From assembly GCF_000400465.1 (NCBI RefSeq), contig NW_008806289.1, forward strand, positions 186,001 to 250,000: 64,000 nt of DNA, written 5' to 3'. How positions within the stretch are numbered: position 1 is the first letter of the stretch; each line of letters starts with the position of its first letter. This DNA comes from Wallemia ichthyophaga EXF-994 (taxonomy: Eukaryota > Basidiomycota > Wallemiomycetes > Wallemiales > Wallemiaceae). The notes beneath the pieces were generated by a model. The model was not told the DNA's origin. It made no database searches and saw nothing but the letters and a program-made list of their open reading frames with translations. The translations under genes and the position numbers were made by a program. Positions 1-11,641 of this stretch are shown here, one piece after another.

Positions 1-105
1 GGCGTGAAGAACTCTCAAGCCTCAGCTGCTAGGAGGGATGACTCTAAGCAGGATAAGCAGGAAAATAGCTCAGTGCACACAGCACAACCGGTTAAAACAC
101 AATAA
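1..105 (+). CDS. 3' end of an unidentified gene (partial)
   Basis: One frame is open from the window edge to a TAA at 103-105. It encodes about 34 residues rich in Ser, Gln, Lys and Asp and ending AQPVKTQ, a typical disordered tail. No domain is visible, so no function can be assigned. From 106 to 384 I see only AT-rich spacer up to the convergent stop of the next gene. That this is coding is inferred from the open frame at the edge and the hydrophilic composition; it could be chance. Confidence 0.35.
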   Translation, partial: GVKNSQASAARRDDSKQDKQENSSVHTAQPVKTQ

Positions 106-384
106 TCGCAGGAAGTGTATGATGTGCACATTCGATATATCTATTTGAACGACTTTTATGTGTTGATGAGGGACGCAACGTTTTGGAGTAACAATATGGC
201 ACTAGATATGTAAATTCAGGCTAATTTAATATGTTTAATTCATATAAACAAGCCTGTTTGCTATCTCAATGTGTCTTCTAATATTATGACGCGCTTTTTT
301 TAAAAGCAAACGTGTAAATGCATCGAAAATAAAATAATTAAATATGCTAAGTGGTCTATGACACAGTAATCCATGAAGCATTAA

Positions 385-2359
385 CTAATGCTTCGATTTT
401 GGTGGTTTAAGAGCAAGCCAATATGTGAGTGTACCCACGATAATACAGACCCCCACGAGTATACCAAGAATAGCAAAGAACCAATTCAATCCATCGGCAC
501 TCTCTCCTGGCACGTGAACGTTCATTCCCCACAAACCACAAACAATGTTGATAGGCACAAGGACAGTACCCAAGGCTGTCAACTTTGACAAAACATTATT
601 GATCTGATTGTTGGCTTCGGTCATCTCAATACTGATTTGAGCAAGGTAATTGGAGTGTGATCTACTGAGAATCTTCTCGTAGTGATTCAAATTCTGAGTC
701 ATTGTGATCAAGTGATCTTGGATATCACTCAGGTAAAGACCTATGTCGGATTTTGGAGCAACGGTCCAATTCTCGTTGCAGCGTTTAGCTAAACCTTTAA
801 CGACATCTGCTTTATTACCCATCAATCTGAGCAAACCCATGACTTTTTTACGACAAGTACCAATCCTTCTTAACATATCAGACTGTTCGTTTTCTTTAAG
901 AATCAATACGAGTTCATCGATTGTGTCGACTTCAAATTCTATTGATTGAATCAGTGGTGCGAATGCGTCTGTAATATCATCGATGAGGGCGTACGATATC
1001 CAATCTGACGTAACGTTGATATAATCCCTAAGCTGCTTTATTCTGCGACGAACATTATGCGGATGTGGCGTTGCTCTGAAATGGAACGACAGCGTGCCTT
1101 CTCTAAATACGATGATGTACATGTTTAGTGGTTCCAGATATGTTGGACTGTGTGGATCTTGATCAAAAGATCTAAAACACACAAGGTAATAATTCCGAAA
1201 GAGTTCAATTTTTTCACGGGACTCCTCCATTTGAATATCTTCAGTGGTAAGAGGGTGGATGCCAAAGACCTACATAATATGTAAGTTGACGATTAATATA
1301 ACAATACCAACCCACTTTACTTAAAGTCCTCATTTCAGAGTCTGTTGGTGATAATACGTCCAGCCACCAGGTATTGGCTTCGCTATCATCTACAGGTGTT
1401 TCATTACCATTTTCCACTCCGATATTCAGTTCAAGTGCATTTTCGTCTAGCTTATCGTTTGATGTGGTAGATTGTTTGCCTTCAAAGAGCTGCTGGAATG
1501 ATTGTCCTAGAGATGGTAGTTCTCCCAGAGATCTGGCATGCACGGTGGCAGGAAGGGAATTAGAGTAAAAGCTGAATCTATAGTCTTTTTCTGCGGTTGT
1601 TGGAATGCGTGGTGGCAGGCTAGGTCTAGGTGCATTATTGTAAGGGTCATTTGAAGGTGGTGGAGGTGGAGGTGATGATCCAGACGGAAAGGTGGGGGGT
1701 GGTGCACCTGAAGAGTCAAAGATTGCGAGATGCCGCTGGTGCATTGGTTCCTTCTTTTCATCGTCTGTTTGCTTTGGAGTTGAAGGCGGAGTTAATCCGG
1801 AATGTGCCCGTTCTGAGAGCTCTAAGCCAGTTGATTCTGCAGCGACATAAGCATCCAGCAAACTAAAATCGAATTTGTTTGGCTTCAGTCTTGTGCCTGA
1901 GCCTATCGCGTCAGTCGAAGGTTGAGCCGATAGTGGTGATGGACGTGTTGGAGGCTTTTCAATCTCTACATCAGAAGATTGTGGGGTGAAACGACCACTT
2001 ATATCTTGGTTGTCGAGCTCTAAACTACCACCTTGCTTTGCTAATTCAATTTGAGCTTCTTCGTCTGCGGATAAAGGGAATAAGAACTGAGGCTTTTCAG
2101 AGCTCGGAGACAAGCCGCCGTCGTCTTCGGGATTATCCGCATTGAGCAATGTCTCATTACGCGGTCGCTTGCTGTAAGAAGGAGTGTGTTGAATGAAAGA
2201 ACCAGCTCTAGCTCTGGATAGTTGCATTACTGAATCAATATCCTGTTGACGCTGACGGTCTTCGTCATTTAAGCGCCTCAAAGAGGATCTTGCGCTTGAG
2301 GGACTGTGTGGAGGCGTGCCGTGTTCAGGCTGATTATCTTGCTTTGTGTTTGATGACAT
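385..2359 (-). CDS. MNR2: CorA-type Mg2+ channel of the ALR1/MNR2 family
   Basis: Two exons joined across a 46-nt intron (1270-1315) give 642 residues. The first ~300 residues are disordered (Ser/Pro/Asp rich, with a run of prolines near residue 235), as in fungal Alr/Mnr2 proteins. The CorA domain starts near NTWWLDVLSPTDSEM and continues through FGIHPLTTEDIQ and REKIELFRNYYLVCF. The C-terminus has two membrane segments and the diagnostic GMN signature (LWGMNVHVPGE). Family members move Mg2+ across the plasma membrane (Alr1) or vacuole (Mnr2). The FGIHPLTTEDIQ and EKIELF-NYY signatures fit this branch, but plasma membrane versus vacuole cannot be settled here. The ATG at 2359 opens the long frame. 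The symbol is by family resemblance. Confidence 0.88.
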
Positions 2360-2604
2360 TCCTGCAATGATTTTAAATTCCTGTTAACATATCTTGCTTA
2401 TATTCTGTGTTCAACTGTAAAAACCGCGGCTTCGACGAATTTGGAGTCCTCAATGTCAGACTTTGAAAGCTCATCTATAATAGGAAACGTACAACGTTTG
2501 GCAGAAAAATTTTTATGTTCTTTTCTGTTTCCTTATGAAAATATCACAATTCGGTATCTGGAACGCATTTCGTTCATCTTCATAACTTAAATTCTTCGCT
2601 ATTA

Positions 2605-3416
2605 TCACAAATTTGATTCAACCCACTCGTATAACTTTAATACGCGTATACTTGGGCGATGAGTAGCTAGCCAATCTGGCCTATATGCTCTCCAGTGCTT
2701 ATCTTGAGGATGCACGTTGAACCTGTAACACACTACGTAATTCCCATTGATTAGCACCGGCGTCGGTATGCTGTCAATATCCTTTAATTTTATCGTAGCC
2801 CCTTGTAAGTATATTATATCCCCTTTTCTACACTTATCCTCGTTGTCCAAGCCTTCCTTGTCGAAGATGCTCATCTCGATTGGGATCCCAGCTTCGTCTG
2901 TGGCAGTGAGATTGAATTTTGCCATTTTCAACCCATTTCTCAGTGTTATAGTATTAGCCTCAACTGAAATCAAAAACACCACAACGTTTATTGGCTGATG
3001 AGATAGATGTTTCGCATTTAAGTAAATGGATTCTAACGAAATGAGGCTATTTACGGAGAAATTGTACGATGGTGGGTTTAGTAAGGATACGTCACTTCTC
3101 TGCGTTATTGTAGCTGCCGTATTTGCTATTTTAGTTGAATCGGAAGACTTGATTGATTTGTGACAAGTAAATGACGTCTGTTGAGGCTTTGCTGTGCTTG
3201 TAGATGAATCCGATACGCTGAATAGCTCCGTGGGTAGCTCTACCATTCAATTAAACACAAATTTCACGCTTCAACACCCGTTAAAGACCCACCTTGGACC
3301 TCTTTGAAGTCGTCTTCTAGCTGAATCCTGACGAATTCCGTTTCCTGATACTCATCGTACAACGGACGCTTATTGGAGAGCTGCTTCTTCGTTGGTGCGC
3401 CTGTGTAAAAATGCAT
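2605..3416 (-). CDS. putative OB-fold nucleic-acid-binding protein
   Basis: Two exons (3293-3416 and 2605-3239, 53-nt intron at 3240-3292) encode 252 residues. The C-terminal ~140 residues look like an RPA/POT1-like OB fold: alternating beta strands (INVVVFLISVEA, TITLRNGLKMAKFNLTA, IEMSIFDKE) followed by GDIIYLQGATIK, typical of strand 3 to strand 4 in single-strand DNA-binding domains. The N-terminus is basic then Ser/Thr rich. I cannot place it in a named family; a telomere- or repair-associated binder is possible. Its start codon lies 33 bp from the divergent start of the ATPase gene at 3450, so they must share a promoter. The exon 1 start (MHFYTGAPTKKQ) is the first ATG giving an open, spliceable frame. 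Confidence 0.6.
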
Positions 3417-3449
3417 ACATAACTTGTTCTATCGAAAGAGCGCCTTTAT

Positions 3450-5023
3450 ATGCTACGCCGTACAAGTCTTCTAGCAAAGCATTATAGGAAATCAATTCCT
3501 GGCTACTCGACTCAATCTAGATCATTCTTTGGTATTGGAGATGTTCTGGGTGAGGCTCTCTCATTCATATCACCCAGGTCTAATCCTCAGTAGGCGCAAT
3601 TGGCAATCCAAAGGAAACACTTTCTCAGATAACTGAAGCAAAGAATGAGCTTGAAAAGGTTAAGAATGAGCTTGTCGAAATGGGAGAGAAAGTTCGTTTA
3701 CCCCCGGTTAGGACTTTTGTGCGACAACCAAACTATTTCTCGAGAAAGCTAGAAGAGGATAGAGTACGCGCAATGCTTGACTCTGATGCTACGTTCACTG
3801 TTTTCTTTGGTGCTGCTTCTACTGGGAAAACGTGCCTGATTCGGCATGTGTTGACTGATAACACAAAGTATATCGTTCTTCCGATTGACTTGAGAATTTC
3901 TGCATTCACGGACCCTGCCACATTTTACATGTCCCTCTCAACACACTTGGAGGCATTCTTCAACGATGTCAGCGAAAGTGTTGACGGATTCGAGGAGTTA
4001 GGACATCGTCTCGGCTTAGGATTTAAGCACGCGAGAATTGATGTCGAAAGAAGGGGCGTTCCTCCTTCGTCTACAGACATAAGCAGACTGATGGAGTTGT
4101 TCCAAAACGCTTTCCTGAACTATTGGAACTACGATCCCTCACTGACAGAAGAAGAGCGAAAGAAATTAGATAACCAATCAACACTACCTGAACCTAAACA
4201 GAGAGTAACTTGTGGTAGCCCTAACAAGTTAAACAGAAAGATACCAGTACTATACATTGACGAAGCACATCGTCTGCCTCAACTGCTCGATACAGAGCAC
4301 TCCGGTACACTAAAAATTATTCTGGATGGCTTAACAGTTCTAACCAAGCAAGAGAGGTTACTGCATACCATATTTTGCACGTCTGATTCTATGTTTATGT
4401 CAACGCTTGTGGATTACAATGTTTTAACACATACACAGGTTCTACATGTCACAGATCCATCGAAGGATTCAATTAGATCCTATTTGAAAGATCATCTACT
4501 CTTACAAATTAATCAATCGCACCTCCATCCCCACATAATTGAAAATTTCGACAACATTTACTCAATCCTTGGTGGAAAGTACATTCACTGGAAGGATTAC
4601 TTGCTTGGAGATTGGCTACATGATGGTTTGAGTCTAACTCAATCAAAGGTCGCTACACATGCCAAAATATCTGTCGAATCACATCTCTATCCATCATCTG
4701 GATTGAGCACTCCACCGAATACTCTTGCTTTGCTGCATGAGATTGCGAAAGCAACAGACGACAATCCACTAGATATTTTTGATGCAAGAAGGAGATTTGG
4801 TCAAGAGGTGGTGGATGCACTCTTGTGTAACAAGATTTTAGAAGTTAGATGGGGGAACGTTATAAGTCGATCAAATTTCCTTGAGAATGCGCACATGAAC
4901 CCCAAACTAGATGGAAGGTCAGACATTAGTGAGAACAAACCGGCCATAAATCCACTTAAGCCAGCATCTTCTGTGATGGGATGGGCGATTAAAGAGGTAT
5001 TGAAGAAGCATGAATTGCAATAG
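3450..5023 (+). CDS. mitochondrially targeted P-loop ATPase (STAND/archaeal-ATPase-like)
   Basis: An upstream exon at 3450-3549, joined over a 44-nt intron (3550-3593; an acceptor 3 nt earlier would add one residue), supplies a classical presequence: MLRRTSLLAKHYRKS is Arg/Lys/Ser rich with no acidic residue. The protein has 509 residues. Features in order: a short amphipathic coiled coil (ETLSQITEAKNELEKVKNEL), Walker A (FFGAASTGKT), Walker B with acidic residues (VLYIDEAHRL), a sensor-like segment (HTIFCTSDS), then an all-alpha C-terminal part. This is the layout of ATPases related to archaeal and STAND ATPases; no proteolytic or helicase domain follows. Fungal homologues are generally uncharacterised. 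It is divergent from the OB-fold gene. ATPase fold is confident; mitochondrial location is inferred from the presequence. Confidence 0.75.
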
Positions 5024-5031
5024 TTATACAT

Positions 5032-6133
5032 TTAGCGATAGTAGTTATTTGCGTACGGTTTGAGTGATGACCATAATCCTGAAACAGCCTCAGACAATTC
5101 TTCGGGTAAAGGTCCTTTGTCTAGGTCATCGAGGTTCGATTTGATGTGCTTAACGGAAGATGCACCGATGATGATAGTGTCACCATGCTCTCTCTTGAGC
5201 AAACTGTGATTAGTCAACCATCTCAAAGCGATTTCGGCTTGAGTGAGGGAATACTTGGATGCTAATTCACTGAATTGGTCCAAGACCCTGAAATAACCTT
5301 CGTTAAAATATCTAAGTTGCATGTTAAAAGTAACGTCAAAAGCTTCACATTATCTTACCTGGCCCTGTACATTTTACCCTGGTGACGATTTTCATCAAAA
5401 CGACTGCCTTCATCTACGGGTTGATCAGGCTTGACAGCTCCTGTGAGAAGACCACCAGCAAGCTTCATAATGTTAATGATATCAAAAGCAAGAGATGAAC
5501 ACGCACTGGATTATAAGCGTAAAATCCAATGCCGAATTTGCGCAAAGCAGGGAACAATTCAGGCTCAACAGCTCTATGAATAGCAGAGTAAACACCTTGA
5601 TAGACAGCAGGTTTAATTAAATTGTGCACACGGGCAAGTGTCGCGATCTCAGCGACCTCCCAACTAGCGTAATTAGACAAGCCGAGTTTCTCAAACTTTC
5701 CTGCCTTGTATTGAGTATCTAATGCTTTGAGAGTGTCTAAGAAGTCTGTACTTCTGTCTGGGGCATGAAGATACCAAATTTTGAGCTTATTGACACCCAA
5801 ATTCTTGAGAGATGTGTCAATCTCCTCTTCTATGTCTTGCGCTGTGTGTTTGACACTAGATTTACCACCTGAGAGAGCATTAGAGCTCTGATCGAATGGA
5901 AAAATCTTGGATGACAAATCGTACTTGTTGGAAGCTTGCAAGTGTCCGAGATACTCTTCAGAAGTACCACCGCCATACATTCTAGCAGTATCAATTTCCT
6001 TGTGTCCGTGCTGGCCAAATATATCGATAATTTCCTGGACGGTTTCGTAATCGTGAACTCTGGCCTGCTCTTTGCCTTGTTGACCAAAGGTCATTGCGCC
6101 GAGAACGACTGGTAAAGCTGACTTTTCCGACAT
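5032..6133 (-). CDS. aldo-keto reductase, AKR7 (aflatoxin aldehyde reductase-like) family
   Basis: Three exons (introns 5463-5506 and 5312-5358) give 336 residues, the normal size for AKR7. It opens with VVLGAMTFGQQG and has the catalytic Asp/Tyr context EIDTARMYGGG, the Lys-containing strand (KIFPF), the LKIWYLHAPDR segment carrying the active-site His, and AYNPLAGGLLTG formed exactly across intron 1. The C-terminal NADPH-binding part reads GDTIIIGASSVKHIKSNL. These enzymes reduce reactive aldehydes with NADPH in the cytosol. The first intron removes an in-frame stop, so the splice is needed. The gene converges with the ATPase at 5023, only 8 bp away. Substrate is unknown. Confidence 0.88.
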
Positions 6134-6243
6134 TCAGATTCCGATTAAGCAGATGGAGATGATGATGGTAAAGATAAAGGGGTAATCACAGGTGACGCCA
6201 TAACAATTTTGAGTGAATGTAATAATTTATAGTAAAAGTACAA

Positions 6244-7418
6244 TTAAGCTGCAGGCTTCTTTTTACTCCTACCCCACTTGACGCTTACAGGTTCGTTGCT
6301 AACGGTAAGGCCATTCTTTGAAATGGTTAGGGCTGCGGCTTCTGCTGCTTGCCTCGAAGTGAAATTGACAAAGCTGACTTTAGAGGTGGGGACTACGGTT
6401 GCTGACTTTATAGAATCAGCTGAGCCTCCAAATGCAGATCTCAGTTGATTTTCTGTAGTGCCTTCGGGTAGCTGAGAGCAGTACAGTGATAGCTGTGGTT
6501 GTTAGGTGAAATCCATCATAAAAGTAGACTGTAACGCACAATTTCAGGATCATCAGGCTTTTTTAAATCCAATTTAACATTCTTAATTGGGGGTGTAACC
6601 GGTGATGTAATTTGAGATAGTGATTGATTGTGATTTGAGGTAGAATTCTGATTCTTAGTTGGCTTGTAGTATGGTTCGTTCTTTGCAAGATCTTTAAGTA
6701 TTTTCTTTCCTGCGTTCTCTGCTCTCCCCAAGCCACCATCGACCATAGTAGAGTTGCCTTTGAGCTGAAAGGAGTGAGAAGGGATAGTCAAGTGGATATA
6801 AGACACACCTTATCCTCTTGATTCTGTGCAAAGTATTGTCTATTCAAATTATCAGTTGGAGCTTTTGATTGGATACCGAGTGCAGCATCACGGAGGTGAA
6901 CGGGTATTTTGTAAGTCTGAAAAGAGTAAGAGTGACTTGTAGCGGTTGATAGTGTAACTCACTAAATCTAGAATACAAGTTTGACAGCAGTGCTTCATCT
7001 TTGCGCATGTGTTACAGATTTCTGTCTTCTTGTATCTAGTACCAGCACCAGGGCACCAACTGAATAAAGTGAAAGGACGAACGCAGATTTTGCATTCTTT
7101 ACCGAAAGCTCTCTTTTGCATTCTAACGAAGCTAATTGAGTGGGTTAGAGGAGAGTATGTGTATGGTGAGTACTAACGGATTTGGGCCTAGACCTGAAAG
7201 GGGATTTTAAGCATAAAACAGTAAAACGATAAAGGAACTTACAATCATCGCAAAGGATTGGAAATTCTGACTAAGTGTTTCATTAGAAAGTGAGTTTAAG
7301 TTGAGAGCAGCGCACTTCTTCCCAACCAGATGCATTAACGTCTCTCTGTAGATGATAATGTTAGCATGAATAGAATATTTTTACACATGTTCCTTACTTT
7401 TGGACCATAGGAGGACAT
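6244..7418 (-). CDS. SLT11: pre-mRNA-splicing factor SLT11/ECM2 (RBM22 homologue)
   Basis: Eight exons reconstruct 281 residues. The first four are minute: 21, 30, 28 and 16 nt (7398-7418, 7316-7345, 7243-7270, 7178-7193); then 6963-7131, 6809-6916, 6540-6764 and 6244-6492. Spliced sequence: [21 protein letters not shown], then [16 protein letters not shown] and [20 protein letters not shown], the Cys-rich zinc region of the Slt11/RBM22 family. It is followed by a Lys/Pro linker and an RRM ([32 protein letters not shown]). The family acts in the NineTeen-related complex, contacting U6 snRNA and activating the spliceosome. Every junction restores family-conserved sequence, which strongly supports the model. 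It is shorter than yeast Ecm2 (364 aa). Confidence 0.9.
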
Positions 7419-8295
7419 TATGAGTGTATATGATAGAGAAGTGTGTTTTATTCAAAGGGATATAAATTATTGTACATGAATATCGTTTTATTTACACTTC
7501 CTATAAGAATATCCGTTAGCAACTTCTAAACAACTTCAACCAATCGACTTTTCAGTTAATTCTCAATTTAGCCAAAGTTATCCGCATATGCTTTAGCGCT
7601 AGGCAGGGGATGAAACATATAAAATAGCTTATTTCATCCTTTAAAGTCTAAATTGGTTGTACACTCTCACTCACATTAGGTATCGTGAATACAAGGGTGA
7701 AATCCTACTCGATCTCATTTTTGAGTCCAAGAAAATTTTCATATTAAAATAAATAATAATCATCATCATATAAATTCGTTAGTTGATATTAAAATGCTTA
7801 GTGGTATAGTTATTCTTCGCGTAGACGTTTATAGTCAACGCTAAAGTTATCCAACGACGACAACTCCTTGTTTCTCTGCTTTAATTGCATGAGTCTCATC
7901 GAAGAATGTTGTCGTATGACTTGAAACATGATCTGAGCTGTTTTCTCCTATTAAAAAGACGAATGAAAGACTCACCCACTCCTGACGAAATGCCTTGCTT
8001 TATCGTAGCTATGAAATGCATACCAGCGTGCACCTGGATACTCCCTCACTTGGTAAAGTGCTTTCTCACTTTGAAATCATCTTAGTAGACTAGATATACC
8101 ATTCATATCACTCACAGTCCGGGATATATTCCATTTTGCCTGCCTTTGTGAACTGCGTAGAAAACTATTTCCATGAATACTGTTTTTGTCAAGTGACAGT
8201 TGCGGTTTAACGCCGCACCGCGTTTTTATCAACAGCAGCGTCATTTATGCACAATGACTGAATGTCCCCTTTCTGATATCTTATCTTTAAGTAGA

Positions 8296-8366
8296 TCAAT
8301 GTTGATATTCTTATTATTCTTATTATTCTTATCATTATTATCAATCTTATCATTCTTATTCAACTT
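8296..8366 (+). repeat. low-complexity TTATTC-like tract
   Basis: The plus strand is almost purely T, A and C, with imperfect repeats of ttattc/ttatca units over about 70 bases. It lies roughly 150 bases upstream of the RPA2 start codon. Such pyrimidine-rich tracts are common in fungal promoters; no function is claimed. Confidence 0.6.
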
Positions 8367-8496
8367 TCTATATGTCTTGATTTAGCTGCGAAATCAGATA
8401 AAACACAACTATACGTATACTTTTAATTACATTCTTCTAATTTTCTCATCAAATATCACCATTTAATATACATCTACACCTCCTTAACTCACAACC

Positions 8497-8502
8497 ACGC
8501 GT
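8497..8502 (+). promoter_or_regulatory. possible MluI cell-cycle box (ACGCGT)
   Basis: An exact ACGCGT lies 9 bases before the RPA2 ATG. In yeasts this hexamer binds MBF and drives G1/S genes, and RPA subunits are typical targets. Against it: the same hexamer occurs elsewhere in the window inside coding sequence, and this copy may be transcribed leader. Confidence 0.3.
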
Positions 8503-8510
8503 GTCCAGAT

Positions 8511-9568
8511 ATGAGTTCGTTACTCTTTTTATTTGACTGATTTGGTTAATTTCATCGACAGGCTACGACGATTACGGCAATTCAAGTAGGCCTTCCTTAC
8601 GCCGACTACTCTCCCTTCTAATCTTCTCCAAAAGACCCTTACTATGAAGATACCGGCGCAGGCGGCGGTGGCTTCTTATCGAATTCACAAGGCGGCGGAT
8701 ACAGCCAAGGAAGTCCTTCTGCCAACGTTAGTCGATTCCACTCACGTTGCTTCTTTTGACTTGAAATTCCCAGAGGAAGGACGATGATACTCTCAGACCA
8801 GTCACAATAAAACAAGTCCTCAACGCTAAGCAGCCTCATGCTGATTTCCCTTTTCAAATCGAAGGCCACGATGTTTCACACGTCAGTTGACTACTCACAC
8901 TCCCCTCCCTTCTCATTCTCTACAGGTTAAACTTGTCGCTCTGGTTAGATCTATTGGCTCACAAACTACGTCAGCCGTCTACTCGTTAGAAGACGCTACT
9001 GGCACTATTGATGTCAGATACTGGAAAGATGTTGAGTCTGAATCTGAAACCCCAGGGAGCGCTCATCAAAATCAATACGTGCGGGTCGTTGGTAGCTTGA
9101 AATCTTTCGCCAATAAGCTCCAAATCACCGCTCAAGTCGTAAAACCAATCACAGACTTCCATGAAATCTTCTACCATAAAGCTGAAGCTTTGGCTGTCAC
9201 TTTACAGCTCCGCAAAGGCACAAATACTCTCATGTCTGAATCAAAACCCTCAGCAACTTACGGTCAACAGAGCTCTTCCGAACCAAACTACATGAAACCA
9301 TATGCTGAGTTCCCACCGCTTCACAAATCCGTCATGAAAGCTATCTATGAAGAGTCAGATAAAAGTCCACAAGGTGTACATGTCGCCCGTATCGCTCAAC
9401 ATTGTCCAAAAGGCGATGAAGCTTTGACCGAAGCTATTGAGTATCTTATTAGTGAGGGTCACTTATTCACTGGGTACGTTACACAAGCTCTTTGCACGCA
9501 ATTTACTTTCTAACTTGCATCATAGCGAGGATGATGAGCACATATTGCCTGTAACCCATGATTCTTAG
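8511..9568 (+). CDS. RFA2: replication protein A 32-kDa subunit
   Basis: Six exons: 8511-8514, 8562-8585, 8635-8726, 8774-8881, 8926-9473 and 9526-9568, giving 272 residues. The N-terminus is Gly/Ser rich (GAGGGGFLSNSQGGGYSQGS), the usual phosphorylated tail. The central OB fold follows from RPVTIKQVLNAKQ through HVKLVALVRSIGSQTTSAVYSLEDATGTIDVRYW, the hallmark of RPA2. The C-terminus is a winged helix (VHVARIAQHCPKGDEALTEAIEYLISEGHLF) completed by the last exon (TGEDDEHILPVTHDS). The protein binds ssDNA in the RPA heterotrimer during replication and repair. The last intron (9474-9525) must be removed; reading through would end the protein in unrelated sequence. The first coding exon is only 4 nt (ATGA). 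Confidence 0.93.
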
Positions 9569-9617
9569 CAAATGCATTTGTAAAACATAATTTATCTAGT
9601 CAACTTGACTTGTAAAC

Positions 9618-11601
9618 CTAATCATCTGAATTGCCTTCATCGACACCTTCGTCAACATTCAATAGTTCAAACGCTGACCTGACGTTTCTGTCAGCAGGTG
9701 CTTCTGACTCTTCTTGTGGCTCTTCAGCCGCACTTTCATCGCTTTCTACCTCGTCATCCTCTTCTTCGGATGTATCATTCTGTGTTTCCGCAACAGAGTT
9801 GTTGTCCACAATGTAAATACCATTAGAATTATCCATCAATTCAATACCATTAGGAAGATATGCCCATTTGAATTGACTGGTTGTTATTTGGCGCAATATA
9901 AAGTTGCTCGCTCGATTCACATCTGGTCGACCAGCTTTAGCGGTCATATATCCTGCTCTGATTGAGTAACGTTCTAGTATCTCAAGGGTTTTCGTATTGC
10001 TATCCTCTCGTCTTGAGGTTCTAACCATACCTTCACGCCAAGTACGTTTATCTTCCTTTTCATCCTTCTGTAACACACTTTCTGGTGCTAAAGGAAGTAT
10101 ATTTTCCAATGGCATGCGCTGCCCAATTTCATACACTATGCGGCTAGGTTGACGTTCTTGCGATATTGGTACCGTTGATCCCAACACCTGCGCCCAGCGC
10201 GGTGTCGTCGATGGCCAAATCAATCCGGGACAATCAGCAAGCCTGACTTTGTTGGCCAAATAGAGCGTTTGAAAGTGCTTGGTTTTACCAGGAGTAGAAC
10301 TGGCTCTCACTTTTGAGCTTCCGAATAAACCGTTAATCACACTGCTTTTACCAACATTAGGCTGTCCGAGCAAACCGATGGTGAGAACGTCATCTTCTGT
10401 ACGTTCATTATTGGCATTTTCATCACCGTGTTCCTGCTCCTGCTCTTCTTCTTGCTCCTCCTGATCATCTGGAGAACCAACCTCCTCAAAAGCAACGTCG
10501 AAACCCTTTCTTTTTGGACCACCTTTCTTGTTTTCGGCTTGAACTCTACCTAACTTTCTGGCTTTGCGCTTTGCAACCTTGCTTGATGAATTCAAGGTAT
10601 CGCCTTGGTCAATATCAGGGTTTGTCGAGGCGTTTGGTTGGTTTGGATGCGCAGTTGTATCTATACGGTCTCTTATCTCCTTTGCTACATCCTCAAAATC
10701 AACATCCGGTACATTCTCACATGCAGACTTGAGTGAAGCGTGTGCAGTCGAGATAGCAGTGAGCAATTCTACCATGCTCTCGGGTTTGATGAATGGCTTA
10801 CGCCTGCCTTTCCCTTGTTCGCCTAAGACAACCTGATATGTGCTCAGCTTGACTATCTGATCAGTAGAGCTGAGTTGAGATTTGAGCCACGCTTCCCAAC
10901 AAGCGGCAGTGTCATCAGGTACCAAATCTACCTTTGTGAAGACATAGATGACTCTTTTATTTTGCTTCTCGGTAAGAAGATCTAAGTGTTTCTTTAATGA
11001 GTTTGTAAAGTGTATTGTAGGCAGACGAATGTCGATCAAAATCAACAAAACTTGAGACATTTCACATGTTCTCCAGCTTTCGTGTGTTAGCGGTTGGTAT
11101 TACTTAAACTTTAAAGTATACTTACAACTGCCTCCAAACTTCTATATTGCGCTCATAGACACCAACGTCCTGCTTTTGCAGCTTATCTAAAGCCTCGTCA
11201 TTGAATTTCAACCATCTCTTAAACTGAATGACTTCGTTAGTCTCTAACTCCTTTTTCGACATGTTGTAATTCCACTTTGGTCTTCTGAAGCAGCTGAGCT
11301 GCTGGTCGTCTGGATCTTGGCTCCAGATTGCGGCGTGAGTCGGTATAGGTCTGTGCCAATACCAACTATCAATCACCTCATTCTGATCGACGTATTCCTG
11401 GTTGGATGATCCCTGCCAAGTAGATTCAAGCTTCTCTGCAGCTTTCTTCTTCTTTCCTAGCTTTGGATCCAGATAAGCAGATCTCGAGAACTTTGGCAAC
11501 TGTGACTTCTTGGATATTTCAACATCCTCGCCTCTGTTCTGTGCCCTTTGCAATTTAAGTTTCTCGCTTTTCGCCTTGGCAGATTGTGGTGTACGCCTCA
11601 T
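9618..11601 (-). CDS. circularly permuted GTPase, GNL1/HSR1 type
   Basis: Two exons (intron 11077-11125) encode 644 residues. The GTPase motifs are in permuted order: G4 (FTKVDLV) precedes G1 (GLLGQPNVGKSSVINGLFG), the switch region (ASSTPGKTKHFQTL) and G3 (LADCPGL). This order defines the YlqF/YawG superfamily. The N-terminal basic region, the RQFWRTCEMSQVLLIL(I)DIR entry and the acidic tail (DDEVESDESAAEEPQEESEA) match GNL1 rather than NOG1 or LSG1. An acidic insertion with poly-E/Q sits between G4 and G1, as in GNL1. These proteins are linked to ribosome assembly. The start codon lies 40 bp from the divergent start of the next gene. Confidence 0.9.
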
Positions 11602-11641
11602 TGTTAGCCAACAAGAATGATTTCACATGTTGGAGTGAACG

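Larger units (their letters stand above)
7419..8510. other. intergenic region with a T-rich simple tract
   Basis: About 1.1 kb between the divergent starts of SLT11 and RPA2. Short open frames here (61-66 codons) lack domain-like composition and I do not accept them. I see no tRNA- or snRNA-like block. The most structured part is a TTATTC-type tract at about 8296-8366. The segment presumably holds the promoters and 5' leaders of both flanking genes. Confidence 0.5.

Noticed and set aside
7885-8385. Two short plus-strand frames upstream of RPA2
   Set aside because: One is inside the TTATTC tract and translates to Leu/Ile/Phe runs; neither shows conserved-looking sequence.
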